A model generated the notes under the pieces. It was not told the DNA's origin. It searched no databases and saw only the letters and a list, made by a program, of their open reading frames with translations. The position numbers and the translations under genes are program-made. A stretch of 64,000 nt of DNA from Anaspis maculata (lineage: Eukaryota > Arthropoda > Insecta > Coleoptera > Scraptiidae). The stretch spans positions 106,066,363-106,130,362 of the forward strand of contig OX421961.1 in NCBI GenBank assembly GCA_949128115.1, given 5' to 3'. Each line of letters starts with the position of its first letter. The first letter of the stretch is position 1. Shown piece by piece: positions 24,116 through 36,079 of this stretch.

Positions 24116-26511
24116 GATGGCCACTGATATCAGCCTCGCTGACATCTTTTCCTTTTTTTTTGCATTAAAGCTACGTCGAACAGTTTCTCTGTGCTTTGCC
24201 TATAGATCTTCAAGCGAATGCTGTAGCTGAAGTTAATTCATCTCACAGGTTTTCAAGAATTGTTGTATATACATATGTGTTTAGTTATAGTATCAATGTA
24301 TCTCAAGTACCTACATATAGTGATACTAGGTACTATTGCACTATATAAGTTGATTTACGTTGTCACTAAAATTAGATCCTTAGTACAGACATAGCAATAA
24401 TTTCAGAAAAATTGTGAAATTTTCGATTATTACCTTCGAGAGCTTGTAAAATCTATCAACTAGTGTTAAATTTGAAGGGCACAGATTAATTTCAGATATC
24501 AGCTAGTGACCTTTATTTTTGACCAAAAATTAGAAGTTTCCTCAACGTGATTTATTATTTTATTTGAAAAAACATTCCACCACCAGTCGCCCATTTAAAC
24601 TGGCGAAAATCTACCAAAATCAAGACGCCTTGAACGTTCGTACAATCTTGCAACAGCGCTGTACTTGATTGACAATACAAATTCAAGGTCATCTAGGGAA
24701 AAACTGATCCAACATTACAAATTTGAGCATCCCCAATTATCGCAGAATTGCCAACTTGGCGTAAGAAAATTACCGTTCTAGTGCTGAATTTAAAAGCTGA
24801 TCGGCATATAGGTATATTTGTAAGTATTTAGTATCTATTGATCTATAAATGTTAAAAATTCTCTTTGTTGAAAATAATTGATGTTTGGTAGTATCATTAC
24901 TGCGTCCAACTCTAATTACTTCGTTTCACTGCGGGCTACGCCTTGCACTCCAGCTTCATTAGTCGTTAAACAAATAACAATAAGATATACTAAGGTATAC
25001 ATGAACTACGTTTATTGTCGATTATAAAATTAAGGCATCAGTGAAACGGCTCCAGTTCCAAATTAAATGAATATGGGGTATTCATGGAGCTTATCAATGG
25101 AGAGCTTTGTATTCGAACGCACTGGCCTGCATTACCGTAAAAGTTCTCATCACAGGCAGCACAGGCTTACAAACTGAACAGGATGGATTATCAATTATCT
25201 CCTGTATGGATTTCTTTAGATGGTAAAGTGTTCCAGTTCTTCGAGTGCAGTATTAAAACTCTACAGGGTGTTTCTTGAATGTGCCAAAATAGAAAGAGGA
25301 ATTCAAGGCGAGTCAAAATCAGCACGAACCTTTTCTATGCTCATTGCTTACAAAGATAGGTAGTGTTTTGACTAGAAAAAAAACTTTTTTGATTTGTCAA
25401 AGCACCTTAGTTTATAGAACGAGCAAACGGCATAGAACATCTGATTTGGTAATCTCCGGAATAAATACAGCGCCCAGATTTTTATTATATACCTACTGTT
25501 TGACAATATAAATCACATAGACCACAAATGGTAAGAAAGGAGGAACCAAAGAATGATTCAACAACACGATTGGCAACATTGACACCTGGATGAGGCCCTG
25601 GCCATGGACCTGCATCTTGCATTTAAAATGTAGTGCTGATCGCGGTACCAGACTGAACAATAAATGAGCAATAGAGCAATGCTGGCGCTAGCATGGTTGG
25701 TAACAGAAGTTCTATAAAGTCCATGGGAAAATTCACAAGTTGCGTCGAAAAATTTGGTGCTATCAATATTTGTCGATTTAATACTCTCGTTCATGAATAA
25801 AAGATTTCCTTAGCAATATTATGCTTTTTATCTCGAAAGTAGCCATCAGGTTGTTTTTTTTTTTCGAAAAACTAATCGAAAGTTGAAACAGTCTTGAAGG
25901 TTCAAGAGTCACTGTCTTGCCAATTTAGATACGACAGGTGCCTTCGAAATCGCCGCAATCGCGATTTGTCAGCTTTATCACCAGAAATGACATTTTTGAC
26001 ACGGAACACCGTCCCTTCTATTAAATTACCGAAACCTGTGGAACATTTTATTATCAATCATACAGAAAAGAAACTTGAGGCAAGTCGCAACAAAAATGTG
26101 ATATGAAAATTTCAATCGATCATATCGAACCGTTGCGCAGAGATTTTGCACTCAGAAAAGTGGAAGTACAGTAAGTTCGGTAATACATACTTACAAACGA
26201 CCTGTGTCTTCGTAAGCAATGGACAAAAAAATTCTGTGTTGCTTATGACTCACCTTCAAGTCCTCTATCTATACTATTGAGCTATGGTACATATTATAAC
26301 TCACAGCACGCCCTGTGTAATACAACTTAAACTTCAACAATTCCTTGTTGCTTGTATGCGAGTGTAAATGAAGAGTGATGTGCGGTGATATAGGAAAACT
26401 CGGATAGTGAATGCTTTAATTGTGTGTGTTCTGACACCAAGTGCCGTTTTGTGTCTCATCCCGGGAGCGTTCCCAAAGTGTTTCCGGAAACGGGCCCCAC
26501 ACATTGCGAGG
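24116..26511. other. No gene recognised
   Basis: AT-rich. ACAGGGTGTTTC at 25263 is one of several such words (also 34469, inverted near 43250 and 63180), probably ends of an old repeat family. Confidence 0.45.
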
Positions 26512-26676
26512 ATGATGGCTAAAACTCGGGACGTTATCGCACGTTGGTTTCTTCTCACGTTTCAATTGTTCGCGCAGCTGGGGGCTGGAGCTCGGCGTCC
26601 TATTACCTATGGCGAAATTCTAGACCTGCGACACACATCAGGACCTCTAAAATTTCAGCTGTTCGAGGATACCTAA
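26512..26676 (+). CDS. Possible 54-aa secreted peptide or orphan exon
   Basis: An ATG at 26512 (with a second at 26515) opens 54 codons to TAA. The N-terminus MMAKTRDVIARWFLLTFQLF followed by AQLGAGA has a basic start, a hydrophobic core and small residues before RRPITYGEIL, so it could be a signal peptide. No splice donor follows and no family is recognised. It lies in a stretch of unusual composition (26400-27750) together with other short open frames, so chance is a serious alternative. Confidence 0.2.
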   Translation: MMAKTRDVIARWFLLTFQLFAQLGAGARRPITYGEILDLRHTSGPLKFQLFEDT

Positions 26677-26899
26677 CCGTGAAAATTGCCAGTAATGCGT
26701 GCTCGTTGCTGCTGCCCTACAATTTTCCCGCATTAGGTGTTTCATTAAAACGAGCCGTATCTCTGGTCTTCGCGTTGGAGTTTGGAGACCGTTTACCCCC
26801 CACAGGTATCCCTTATCCGGAATCATTTATACTAATTCACTTGACGACTCGCCAGGTGATGAGAAGACAGTTTGAACACTTCCTTCGGACCAGCAGATA

Positions 26900-29800
26900 A
26901 ATAATTCAAGACTATTCCCCCCGGTCAATCGACCTGATTCAATCACGTAAGACGACTCTGATCTGGTGATGTGTTAGGCAATTTCTGCCAAGAACATCCA
27001 ACTGGTTTCGAAATTAAAAATGAAACGGTTTGCTGAAGGCATTAGCCAATTACTCGGATATAGAGCTTTGTTCTCGTCTGGTTGCTGGAATTTCGCATAC
27101 ATTCATTACATTTTTGGACGTCTTCCAAGCTGTTGCACATCCTGCTTTTGATTCTTTCTGGGCCACGGCCTTGTGTGTGGTGTATGTCGCTGTCTGCAAA
27201 AAGTCATCGGTTGCCTGGTGGGATGACGTAATTCGCCAATTTAACTGCTTAACTTTGATGATGAGTTAATCAGATTACCGGACGGCCGGTGGAATTGAAC
27301 CGACCGTACTTGTTGCTGAACGGATGGCGCTTTCCGTGTGTTTTGAATTATGCGGCAGAACTTTGGACCTTTTCCGTTTTTGGCGGTGTACTATAATGTG
27401 TCTGATGGCCTCTCTGGACAAGACCAATCAATTTCTAACCGCAATGGCAATGATCGCATAGAAGGAGAGTAGTCCCTAAACTGTTTTCTATGTATAGTTT
27501 TTAGAGGTAGTGTGGTGTTCCCCCTGTGTTTTGTTTGTACGTTGGTACCTGAAGTAGGTACGGTCGTTGACGTTCGTGGCGTTTGCCGCGGGGAGAGGGA
27601 GATGGCGCTGCGCTAGGTGGGGCCGGGCGAGCAGCAGTCGCGGGCAGACAGAGAAGAGAATCAGCTGGTGTGTGGAACACGTGATTTTTCAGTGCAACTG
27701 TGCGTCGGTTTCTCCTAATTTGAGGTCTGTCTTTCTTTAATTATTGTATCGTAATTTTGACTTCCACTCACTCACCAAATCATGCATTTCGATACCTATT
27801 TTGTCCGCGAAATTATTGTACATAACCCGAAATTCTTTATTCTCTTTGTTCTCAACGGGCTTGCATAACCCGCAGTTTTTCCCCTTTCAAAGGTGCTTCG
27901 CACAGCTTTGAATTTTGTGTAATTTATCTACTCCCAAATGATCTCAATGTTGACGGCAACAGCCGTAATCTAGTGGGTGTGCTTTTTGCGTACTCGTGAC
28001 CTCAAGGCCTGCGAACTGCGCTGCGTGCGTACTTCGAGGTTTCATAAATTGTTTCTTTCCACAAGTTACGTCACAAACAGTCAGACGACAAAAGGAAACG
28101 GCTACGCAAAAATCAGCCGCTAAGTAGAGAACAGTACTTTTGATGATTCATTCTCATTTCATTGTTCATTGTCAGGTTATACCTGAAAGTAAACGGAGGA
28201 AAGAAGACTTTCACGCTTCTCCGTGTCCTGGGGGGGGGTCCACCTGCTTGTATGAATCTGCCTTGTTGAGTCTACTAACCGTTTCTTATTTGGGGGGAAT
28301 TATGTAATCTCTTTTGCAAAATGTTTAACGTGATCCCTTGTTGTTCCTACTTATGATGCGATTCTGTAAGATGGCATTCTGTAGATACGCTGTTATTTAA
28401 AAGAAATCCTGTCGGCTATTGGTTTGCCTAGTGTAACTGAGCATTTGTAGAATGTTGTTTTTGTTGGGAATCGCCACATTAGTTTCCCATCCTTTTGCCG
28501 CTGCTTCAGACTCGGGTTTGTTTCTTTTTACTGCCCTGATTCGACGGGCATATTTATTTATGAACATATTCGGGAGTATCACGGAATCTCACCAGGAATG
28601 TGTACGCTGAATGTTGGAACTCGAATGAAGTATGAAAGTGTTCAATGATTGTGGTTGCAATTCGCATTCCTCGATAATACCGACAATGTCAATTCACAAG
28701 CTCAACTGTAAATGTCACTTATCTTGCATTTAACGAAAATAAGTGTTCACCTTCGGTAACGAATGTAAACACACTAAATTTTGGAGGAGTGCTTTCACTT
28801 CTTTTGCTTTTACCCCGCTCTGATCAGTACCTTGGACGGACTGTCCGGCCCTCTCACCGGCAGGCAACTGAGTGGGTTGATCCCACGTGTGTACTCCATC
28901 GAAAATAGGCTTCATGAGAATTCCTTGTCCATCCCATCAGGATATCAATAAAGTACATCTGACTCCAAATTTACCTCTTCGATTCACGTTGGGGTTTCAA
29001 TTCCAATTAAGTCGGCGACGAAGAGTGGGCCACAGGTTGGCTCGAGTCGTCGCACCCTTGCCTGTACTGTTTACTAACCATTCTTCTGTTTTGTATGTAT
29101 ATTTCTGTGGGGTTTGCGATGGGTAACTTCTAGGGAATTTCGGGCGAATGCGTTATAGATACTTCTTCCTTCCAATTGCTTACAAAAAGTCTGACCAACT
29201 TTAAGTTCTCTACTTATTTATCTTTCACCTGTCTCTTGTTTTTATTTATCCACCTATTTATCTCGCATTGGTTTCTTATTTATCCATTTACCTATTTATC
29301 TCTTATTTGTTTCTTGTTTATTTATCTACTTGATTATTTATCATTTGTTTCTTGCTGATTTATCCACTTGTTGATTTATTCACTTGTTTACTAATCATTT
29401 GTTTCTGGCTGCTTTATTAACTTGTTTCTCGATCATTTCTTTATTGTTTACTCATCTATCAATTTGACTTCTCTTGTTTGTAAAATGCGAAATTAGTTGC
29501 TGAGCGTAAAGTTTATTTTGTTGTTACGTGAATAACTTGTAAACAAAACAAACATTCAAAGAGGTTCAAGCACCGCTTCACGCTGACTTGATCGATGCAT
29601 TGCTGGAGTGACTTTTCTGTCATTTCATCAAGACTCATTCACACTTGACTTTTATTCAGATCATTTGGGAAGGGATTTTTCAGCAACCAACCAGGCTATA
29701 CGCATGGGTTTCTTTGACGTGTTCTTCCCATGTGTGCCTGTCAGCGAATACGTCACTTTTCCTTTGCGCTCAAATTGACAGTTTGCCATGTTTCATGATT

Positions 29801-30162
29801 TCTTGTTTTGTTTTGTTAGTCTGATTTCGTGTTCATTTCATTATTGTAAATTCCTGCATTGTCTAAATAATTTGTAATGATTTTTCTTGTTTCATTTGTT
29901 TGTATTTTGTTGTTCTTCATTCATGTTGTGTCATTTTATCACTGTCAATTCCTTGTTGTTAGGTGTTTTGAGAAAAGAAACAAATTCATTCAGAAACTTT
30001 ACTCATGATTTCCAATAAAACATTCATTTTGCTTGCATTTTATTCGCGTTTCATTCAAGAATCAAACCTCATCCCCCACGACACATTCTCATCTCGAGTA
30101 AGAACTCAACACAACGTAGGTAAAATGTAAACGACGTCAAGAAGGGAAGGGATAACGACGAT
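26900..30162. other. Gene-free stretch with a GC-rich patch at 27540-27700
   Basis: The patch (CGTTTGCCGCGGGGAGAG and on) is CpG-rich in an AT-rich setting and could be a promoter, a leader exon or part of an old LTR ending near 30200. No open frame or splice pair convinced me. The T-rich tract at 29196-29465 is listed separately. Confidence 0.35.
29196..29465 (+). repeat. T-rich low-complexity tract with TTTATC/TTATTTAT units
   Basis: The sequence is dominated by TTTATTTATC(T/C)A and TTGTTTCTTG words for about 270 bases. A related T/G-rich stretch follows at 29800-29960. Confidence 0.7.
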
Positions 30163-30294
30163 CGCAGCCGAACATCGAAAACGGGGTTACACTACAGAAG
30201 TGGTGCCGTGACCTCGGTACATTACAGAATGATGCCCCGTGACCAGGATACACTACAGCAATAACATCGAAAAAGGGGGTTACACTACAGTAGG
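30163..30294 (+). repeat. Four ~30-bp repeats ending TACACTACAG, with primer-site-like sequence
   Basis: AACATCGAAAACGGGGTTACACTACAG is matched by AACATCGAAAAAGGGGGTTACACTACAG 90 bases later. Between them stand GTGGTGCCGTGACCTCGG...CATTACAG and GATGCCCCGTGACCAGG...CACTACAG. TGGTGCCGTGACC resembles the tRNA-primer site just inside the LTR of Bel/Pao-type retrotransposons, so this may be a decayed LTR/leader junction; that part is inference. Confidence 0.6.
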
Positions 30295-30904
30295 TATATG
30301 GAAAACTTCATATAAGAACATGCTTAGATTTCAAAGTGAAAAATCTTTTTAAACTTAGGTTCTTCAATAATTTGGTACAAATTCCAGTAAGAGCCGGAAG
30401 TTATTACAAGATAACTGTAAGAACATAAAGTTATTGGAATTCTACCCTTCGTCACACGGTTCTGGGGATGGGGAACCTGAACTGAAAATGCCGTTATAGC
30501 CTAAATGCTCATTCTAGCCCACAACTTCGAGGCCTCAGGTTTTGCTTTTGGCATCTAGTTTGGCTGGACAACATTAACTGACAGTGCTATCACGAAGAAG
30601 TATCCGAAACAACGAAGAAATCCACACCAGAGAAGGAAATTCGCACAAGAGGAAAGTGTGACAGCTGTTCACAAAAGCAAAGGTTAAAAAGAAATAAATA
30701 GTATCAAGACAGCCTAATATCAGTTAAGCATGGACTGTTCTCGATAAAAATATGAGTGGTCGCTTTGGTCATGTCTTCTTCCGAATCATTTTCTTCTATC
30801 CTCGGCGAAGTACTATACCCTAATGTATCGGGTGGAGGTTGATATTTTGCGTATGAAAAGAGAAAGACTTTTGATAGGGTGATAGACTTATGGTGCGGAT
30901 TATT

Positions 30905-31229
30905 TTTATTTTTTTTTGTTTCCTGCATCAACTACTGGGTCATTAGCAGACTTTTTCGGTGAGTTTTTCTGTAACAATAACAACGAACGACGGCACAACG
31001 TGTAGATAACAGTTTTTGGAACTGTGGTTGGGGGATTTTCAGTATGGTTTCGTTTTGGATGGTTTTTCCGTTTCATCCCTTTTTCCAGGGCATCACCGCA
31101 CGATAGTGGATGTCCCAGTACTAATGAACGCATTAAAAAGTCCATCTGGCCCGGTGCGGATTTGAACCGGGACCTCCATCTTTGAAAGCGGGGCCGAACC
31201 ACGAACTCACCGTGCTATCGACCGGGTTA
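30905..31229 (-). mobile_element. tRNA-derived SINE, copy 2
   Basis: This is the same family as copy 1, on the opposite strand and slightly longer. The tRNA-like head lies at 31150-31229 with a better B box (GGTTCAAATCC), and the A-rich 3' tail at 30905-30920. The flanks carry a target-site duplication: GTGCGGATTATT (30893-30904) and GTGCGGATAGTT (31230-31241), 10 of 12 identical. It was not called a tRNA gene because the head continues without a break into a shared body. Confidence 0.85.
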
Positions 31230-31489
31230 GTGCGGATAGTTATTGAAAACCCGTCGTTCTCTTGTCAGTTTCGTGATTCAAAAGAATTGGCGATTTTCAC
31301 AGTGGCTGGCTGTGACAGATACCTACAGAAACGTTATACACTTATATCGACGTGTGCTGCTGGTGATGTGTGGATGTGATAGGTTCCTCTTCCCAAAAAC
31401 AGGGCCCCCGCAGAGCGTAAATTTTTGAATAAACCACTTTGACAATAAACAAATAAGTATCTAATTGAAAAAGGCCCGTCGATTTATAC

Positions 31490-32000
31490 TGTTACGAGCG
31501 GCGATCCCGTTTATATTGGTAAACACTCGATCTTTCTGGATCCTTCCATCCATTAGATCGCAGTGTAGAAGTCTAGAGCGATCTGGTGCATTCCAGAGCG
31601 TTCGTGTATGTGAAACTGAATGGAGACTTCAACGTTCGATCAAGGCATATCAGTCCACTTTGGCGGAGGTGCAGATTCCAGAACACATGGAAAGCACGCG
31701 GAAGGTTTGTGTGATTATTCAGGAATGGTCTAGAAACCGCATATGCCAGGCACTATGGAATTTGCTGGAAGTAGACAGAAAGCTCGGGAACGCTGTTCGA
31801 AGGCCTTATATAAGGCATCAGCCGGCAGCTCGCGGCAGTATTGAATTGGATAGCGAGCGATAACAAGCGAAGTACCTGCGATATAATTCCAAGCGTGAAC
31901 AATTGTTGGTGTATTGATTGTAGTACGCAGAAATAAACAGTGTTTGTTTTAAAACAATCGTCCAAATTATATTCGAACCCGTACGCGAACTATCGTAACA
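31490..32000 (+). mobile_element. Solo LTR, family A (copy 1)
   Basis: A 511-bp unit starts TGTTACGAGCGGCGAT and ends CGTAACA, the expected TG...CA termini. It is flanked by an exact 4-bp duplication ATAC (31486-31489 and 32001-32004). TATATAA near 31804 is a plausible LTR promoter box. No internal retroviral sequence adjoins it, so it is a solo LTR left by recombination. The 132-aa open frame at 31465-31863 lies within it and is not a gene. Confidence 0.82.
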
Positions 32001-32896
32001 ATACCATGAATGAAATGTAACTCACTAAAATGTTCGTGCTGTGTCCTGGTCTGGTATCAGTAGTTATAGAGTTTTTATTGACACATAACTAAACATACGT
32101 CTTCCAGCAAATTACCAGTTACGTTATGTGATTATAACGTGTATGTTATTGATTAAAAGAACGAAGGAAATTGAATAAAGGAGTATAGGGAATTCATGCC
32201 ATAACTCACTTGATTGGAGGTAAATACCCGCGTACCTTTAGTATGGGTTTTTTCACATTTGCTGTGGGCAATCGCAATCGATGGCAAAAAGGACGGAATG
32301 GAGAGAGCCCCAGAGGGTGAGAGAGAAATTAATTTCGATATTTACGGATGAGAAGGAATTATTGGGATTTTAGGTTCATCATTATCATGTCTTGTAGCAT
32401 AAAACAGACTAATAAATGGTTATATTTTGTGGCTGTCTGAAATAAAACCAGAGGAAATATTACTGCCGAGTATAGGTGCCTATACTGAAGCAAAAACCAT
32501 CTTGCAAGAACTGCCAACGATCAACAAACTTAATTGTTATTAGCCGCACTTCGTACTCGAAATTGAATTCTGAGCGTTGGAAAGGAATTACGGCAAAAAA
32601 ACAGGATTGCATTTGTGATGGTATAGTAATGGTGCATTGCGAAAGACGTGAAACGAGCCCCTTTACTTTATAAGATTAAAATTTGCTTGTTTTCTTTGAA
32701 ATGATCTTCGAAGAAAGCTTGTTTGAGTTATGAATGTCTAATGTGATATGTGTACGAGTCGGTATATGTAATATATGTATATACCGAGTTACGAGCCGAT
32801 TTATGTTCCATAGCCCAGTCACTATGTACATAGGGTGCCTCAGCATTCCGAGTCCAGAACGATATATGGAATCCACTCAAGAACATACAGGGTCTT

Positions 32897-33590
32897 TTTC
32901 ATGGATGTCACAATTTGAATGGCTTCTGACGGGCAAAGTAAGAAACTCATCAACAGGGGCATGGCAGGATCTTGTAACTTATGGTTTCAAGTTTTGTTTC
33001 ACACTTCAATCACAGTTGTCAGCCATCAACTTTGTCTGCACGGTGCGACAGAACAAAAAGTTGTGCTTGGCGATTTAATGAAACAGTGTTAAAAAGTCGC
33101 TCTGTTTTTCTTTGTAGGCATTTTAGCACCAGATATCAACAGAGATAATCAGGGACACTCGTTATCTTGAGAAGAGAATCAAAAATGTCTGCACTGAAGT
33201 TACGTCTCGAGATTTTGTGACACCCGCCGAGCACTGTATTTCTGATAAGAGACTTTTTTGGAAAATGGCAGCCATCGCCCCAAAGTTGCACAAAGACAAC
33301 TTTCACCGTATCAAAATTCAAAATTTTAGGTTAATTTGTTGAAGTTTCAAGTGAATTGATACAGAAATGAAGGAGGACTTCGAATTTCAAGATAAATAAA
33401 CCAAAAATTTGCAACTTTCAGGCTTCTTGCACCGTGTACACAAAGTTGATGACTGCCAACCATGGTTGTGGTGTCAAACAAAACTTGAAACTGTAAACTA
33501 CAAGATGCTACCATGCCCTTGTCGAAAAGTTGCGTACTTTGTTTACCCAGAAGCTTCTGAAATAGTGACATTACTAAAACCCGCCTATTT
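32897..33590. mobile_element. Foldback element with ~190-bp arms
   Basis: Left-arm blocks GTTTCAAGTTTTGTTT, CATCAACTTTGT and CACGGTGC (32980-33050) are inverted at 33425-33510; outer blocks GGCTTCTG and GGGCATGG also pair. The arms are about 80% alike. It sits between the two family-A solo LTRs. It is non-coding. Confidence 0.7.
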
Positions 33591-33749
33591 TGAAAAATAT
33601 ATATTAGGTGCTTTCTTTTTACAACCTAAACTAAGTATTCTGACCTAAGTTGTTAGAGGTATCTCACTATAGCGCATGTCATTCCTCGCTTTTTTTCTCT
33701 CTAACTTAGATCAGATCAGTGAGTTTTGTGGTGAAAGGAAAGCACCTAT

Positions 33750-34343
33750 TGTTACGAGCGGCGATTCTGGATAACACGCGATCTTTCTAGACTCTTCCCG
33801 TCAGGTCGCAGTGTACAAGTGCGGAGCGTTCTGGTGTGTTCCAGAGCGCGCGTGTAGGCCGTTTCCGTGCAACCGAATGGAGACTTCAGCAGTGGGTCAA
33901 GCTACATCTGTCCATTTTGGCGGAAGTGCCACATACCAAAACACACAGGAAGCACGCGAAAGGTGTGTGATTATTCGGGAGTCGTCTAGAAACCATATGC
34001 CGGGTCACTATGGAATTTGCTGGAGGATGATGGAAAGGTAACATCCAAAGGGCACAATAAACTGTTGTTTCAGTGCAAGGGGTACGAACCTAAACCCAAG
34101 AGAATAATAATGATGGAAAGTTCGGGAACACTAATCGGAGGCATATATAAGCACCGTCCTCAGCGCGACAGTCAGTTATGAATTGGAAGCGATCGAGTGC
34201 GATATAAGCGAAGTAGTAGCTGCGATATTCCCAAGCGTAAATAATTGTTGGCGTGTATTTATTGTAGTACGCAGTGATAAACAGTGTGTGTCTTAAAATG
34301 ATCGTCTAAATTATAAACAAGCCCGTACGCGAAATACGTAACA
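33750..34343 (+). mobile_element. Solo LTR, family A (copy 2, with internal insertion)
   Basis: This has the same termini (TGTTACGAGCGGCGAT to CGTAACA) and the same internal order as copy 1, and is flanked by CTAT and ATAT (3 of 4 match). It is longer because about 100 bases near 34035-34125, bounded by copies of GATGGAAAG, have no counterpart in copy 1. A TATATAA box is kept near 34145. Because copy 1 has its own exact duplication, the two are better read as separate solo LTRs than as ends of one 2.85 kb element. Confidence 0.75.
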
Positions 34344-34863
34344 ATATGAAGGGTCAAAGGGCGGGCCTTCGCTCCCCTCAATTTTCGTTTCTTGGGAAAA
34401 TGTTTTGGATGGACTAATCAGTGAAAATTATCAACCACTGGGTGCGTACTAAACTTCCATTCAATATACAGGGTGATTCATGAATCTTCAAAATTCATTT
34501 TCCATCAAACATGTCACTAAAAACTTCTCTATGAAAACGAGCAGAGTCATATCTTGTTCTAAGTTATTTTAGGGGCAAATGGAATATTTCACAGGTATTA
34601 ATGAAGAAAACTGTCTTTTTGTGATTTATAACAAAATTTCAGTTCACACTCACTGCTTGATAATTTTCATTGATTAATTTATCACAAGCATTTCTCTGAA
34701 ATCATTTTGAATCACGAAAATGAAGGACGGCGAAGTTCTACCCCGTTGACCACCCCATATATCTTCAAAAATCAACGTCAATGGTTTTTTAATAATTTTC
34801 TCCTGTTCTATCTGTATGGGAAGGATTCCATATATCACGTACACAGATCATTTAGTTAGTAAA

Positions 34864-34982
34864 TAACGGGTGTTTTTTTTTAAATCTGGCGTCAAGCATG
34901 CTGTGCTCCGGCCGAATGAGGCTCTTTTCGGCTGGAGCACAGCATACTTGGACGCCAGATTAAAAAAAAAAAACACCCGTTA
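34864..34982. mobile_element. Hairpin MITE (TAACGGGTGTTTTTTTT ends)
   Basis: The arms of about 55 bp read TAACGGGTG, a T-run, AATCTGGCGTC, ATGCTGTGCTCC, and are nearly perfect complements. The termini end in TA. Confidence 0.85.
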
Positions 34983-35089
34983 TATGTATAAAATGAAACA
35001 TTTATTATTGAATATGCCCTCACGGGGCTGAAGCTCCGCACTTGTGGATTAGTAAACGTAAAATACATACTAAACAAATTAAAACAAAA

Positions 35090-35400
35090 TAGTTTTGTCT
35101 CGTTTCTGTAATTTGTCTAGTTCCTGAGTTTTTCGTCGGGGGCGGTGATGACGGAAACCATTTTCACTGAGATAGATTAGAGACTAGGAACACGGCGGTT
35201 TTTAACCCTTCTCTTTCTCTGTCTCTGTAATTTGTTCAATCTCGAGTTTCATAACGGGTGCGGCGCTGGTGGGTGACCGCCGAAACCGCGAAACCACTCT
35301 CATTGCATCAGATTATAGGTGCGAGGTACGGTATTATTAGAAAGAAGAAAGACAATGGTTTTTGTCCCGTGTCTGTAACTTTTTTTTGTTTTCCCTATCG
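35090..35400. repeat. Degenerate tandem repeat, unit about 130 bp
   Basis: GTCTCT/GTTTCTGTAATTTGT followed by (T/C)GAGTTT and a GGGGGCGGTGATGACGGAAACC-like block occurs at 35094-35215 and 35218-35345, with a partial third unit near 35365. Copies are strongly diverged. Confidence 0.55.
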
Positions 35401-35913
35401 AAACCGTGGCGTACTTTAAAAGAGGATCAGTTTCAGAAATTTGTAAGAGGTTGCAGCTGTAGGTCATATCAAGATACCTACTCCTTCTTCTACAGACATT
35501 GCAAAGTCTTCTCTAAATATAATATCTCATAATATCCGTGTATTCCTTACAAAATAAGGTAAGTAGCTGACCGCCCGTGGAAAATTTGAAGTATCAGGAC
35601 AGTAGTCCGGGTGTAAAGTCAAAAAAGACTTGGTTCTGTGAAGTCTCGTGAGGATATAGCTATATCCCAATCGATTTCGGGACCATCAAGGATCATGAAA
35701 AATAGTGGTCGAACATATTGGCATCTGCTGCAGGCAGAAATGGTGGAGGCGCCAAATTAAGCCCCGTTTGGTAATGAGAAAATAGCTGTTTCGCGTTTGT
35801 TTTTCAACACTTGATACGTCATTTCGTAGAAAATTAATTCCCTCATCATTCCATATATCTTAATAATTCTAAAACGCATTTCGAAAAACAGTTCGAATTG
35901 TCTCTCTATCATA

Positions 35914-36079
35914 AGGTGCGTTCAGTCAGCTTATTTAGCCGCAAATTTTAGTTTTAGTCGTGAGCGCAGCGATGCTCATTGGCTGTCACGAACCAGTCTC
36001 CTCAGATCAGCCAATAAGCGATGCTGCGCTTACGACCAAAATTGAAACTTGCGGCTAAATAAGCTGACTGAACGCACCT
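35914..36079. mobile_element. Hairpin MITE (AGGTGCGTTCAGTCAGC ends)
   Basis: The arms of about 70 bp are near-perfect complements: AGGTGCGTTCAGTCAGCTTA, TTTAGCCGCAA, AGCGCAGC(G/A)ATGCT. The flanks ATA/ATA may be the target duplication. Confidence 0.88.

Noticed and set aside
31465..31863. 132-codon plus-strand open frame
   Set aside because: Lies almost entirely inside solo LTR copy 1 and is broken in copy 2.
31490..34343. One complete LTR retrotransposon with 1.75 kb inside
   Set aside because: Copy 1 has its own exact ATAC duplication on both sides and the interval has no gag or pol.
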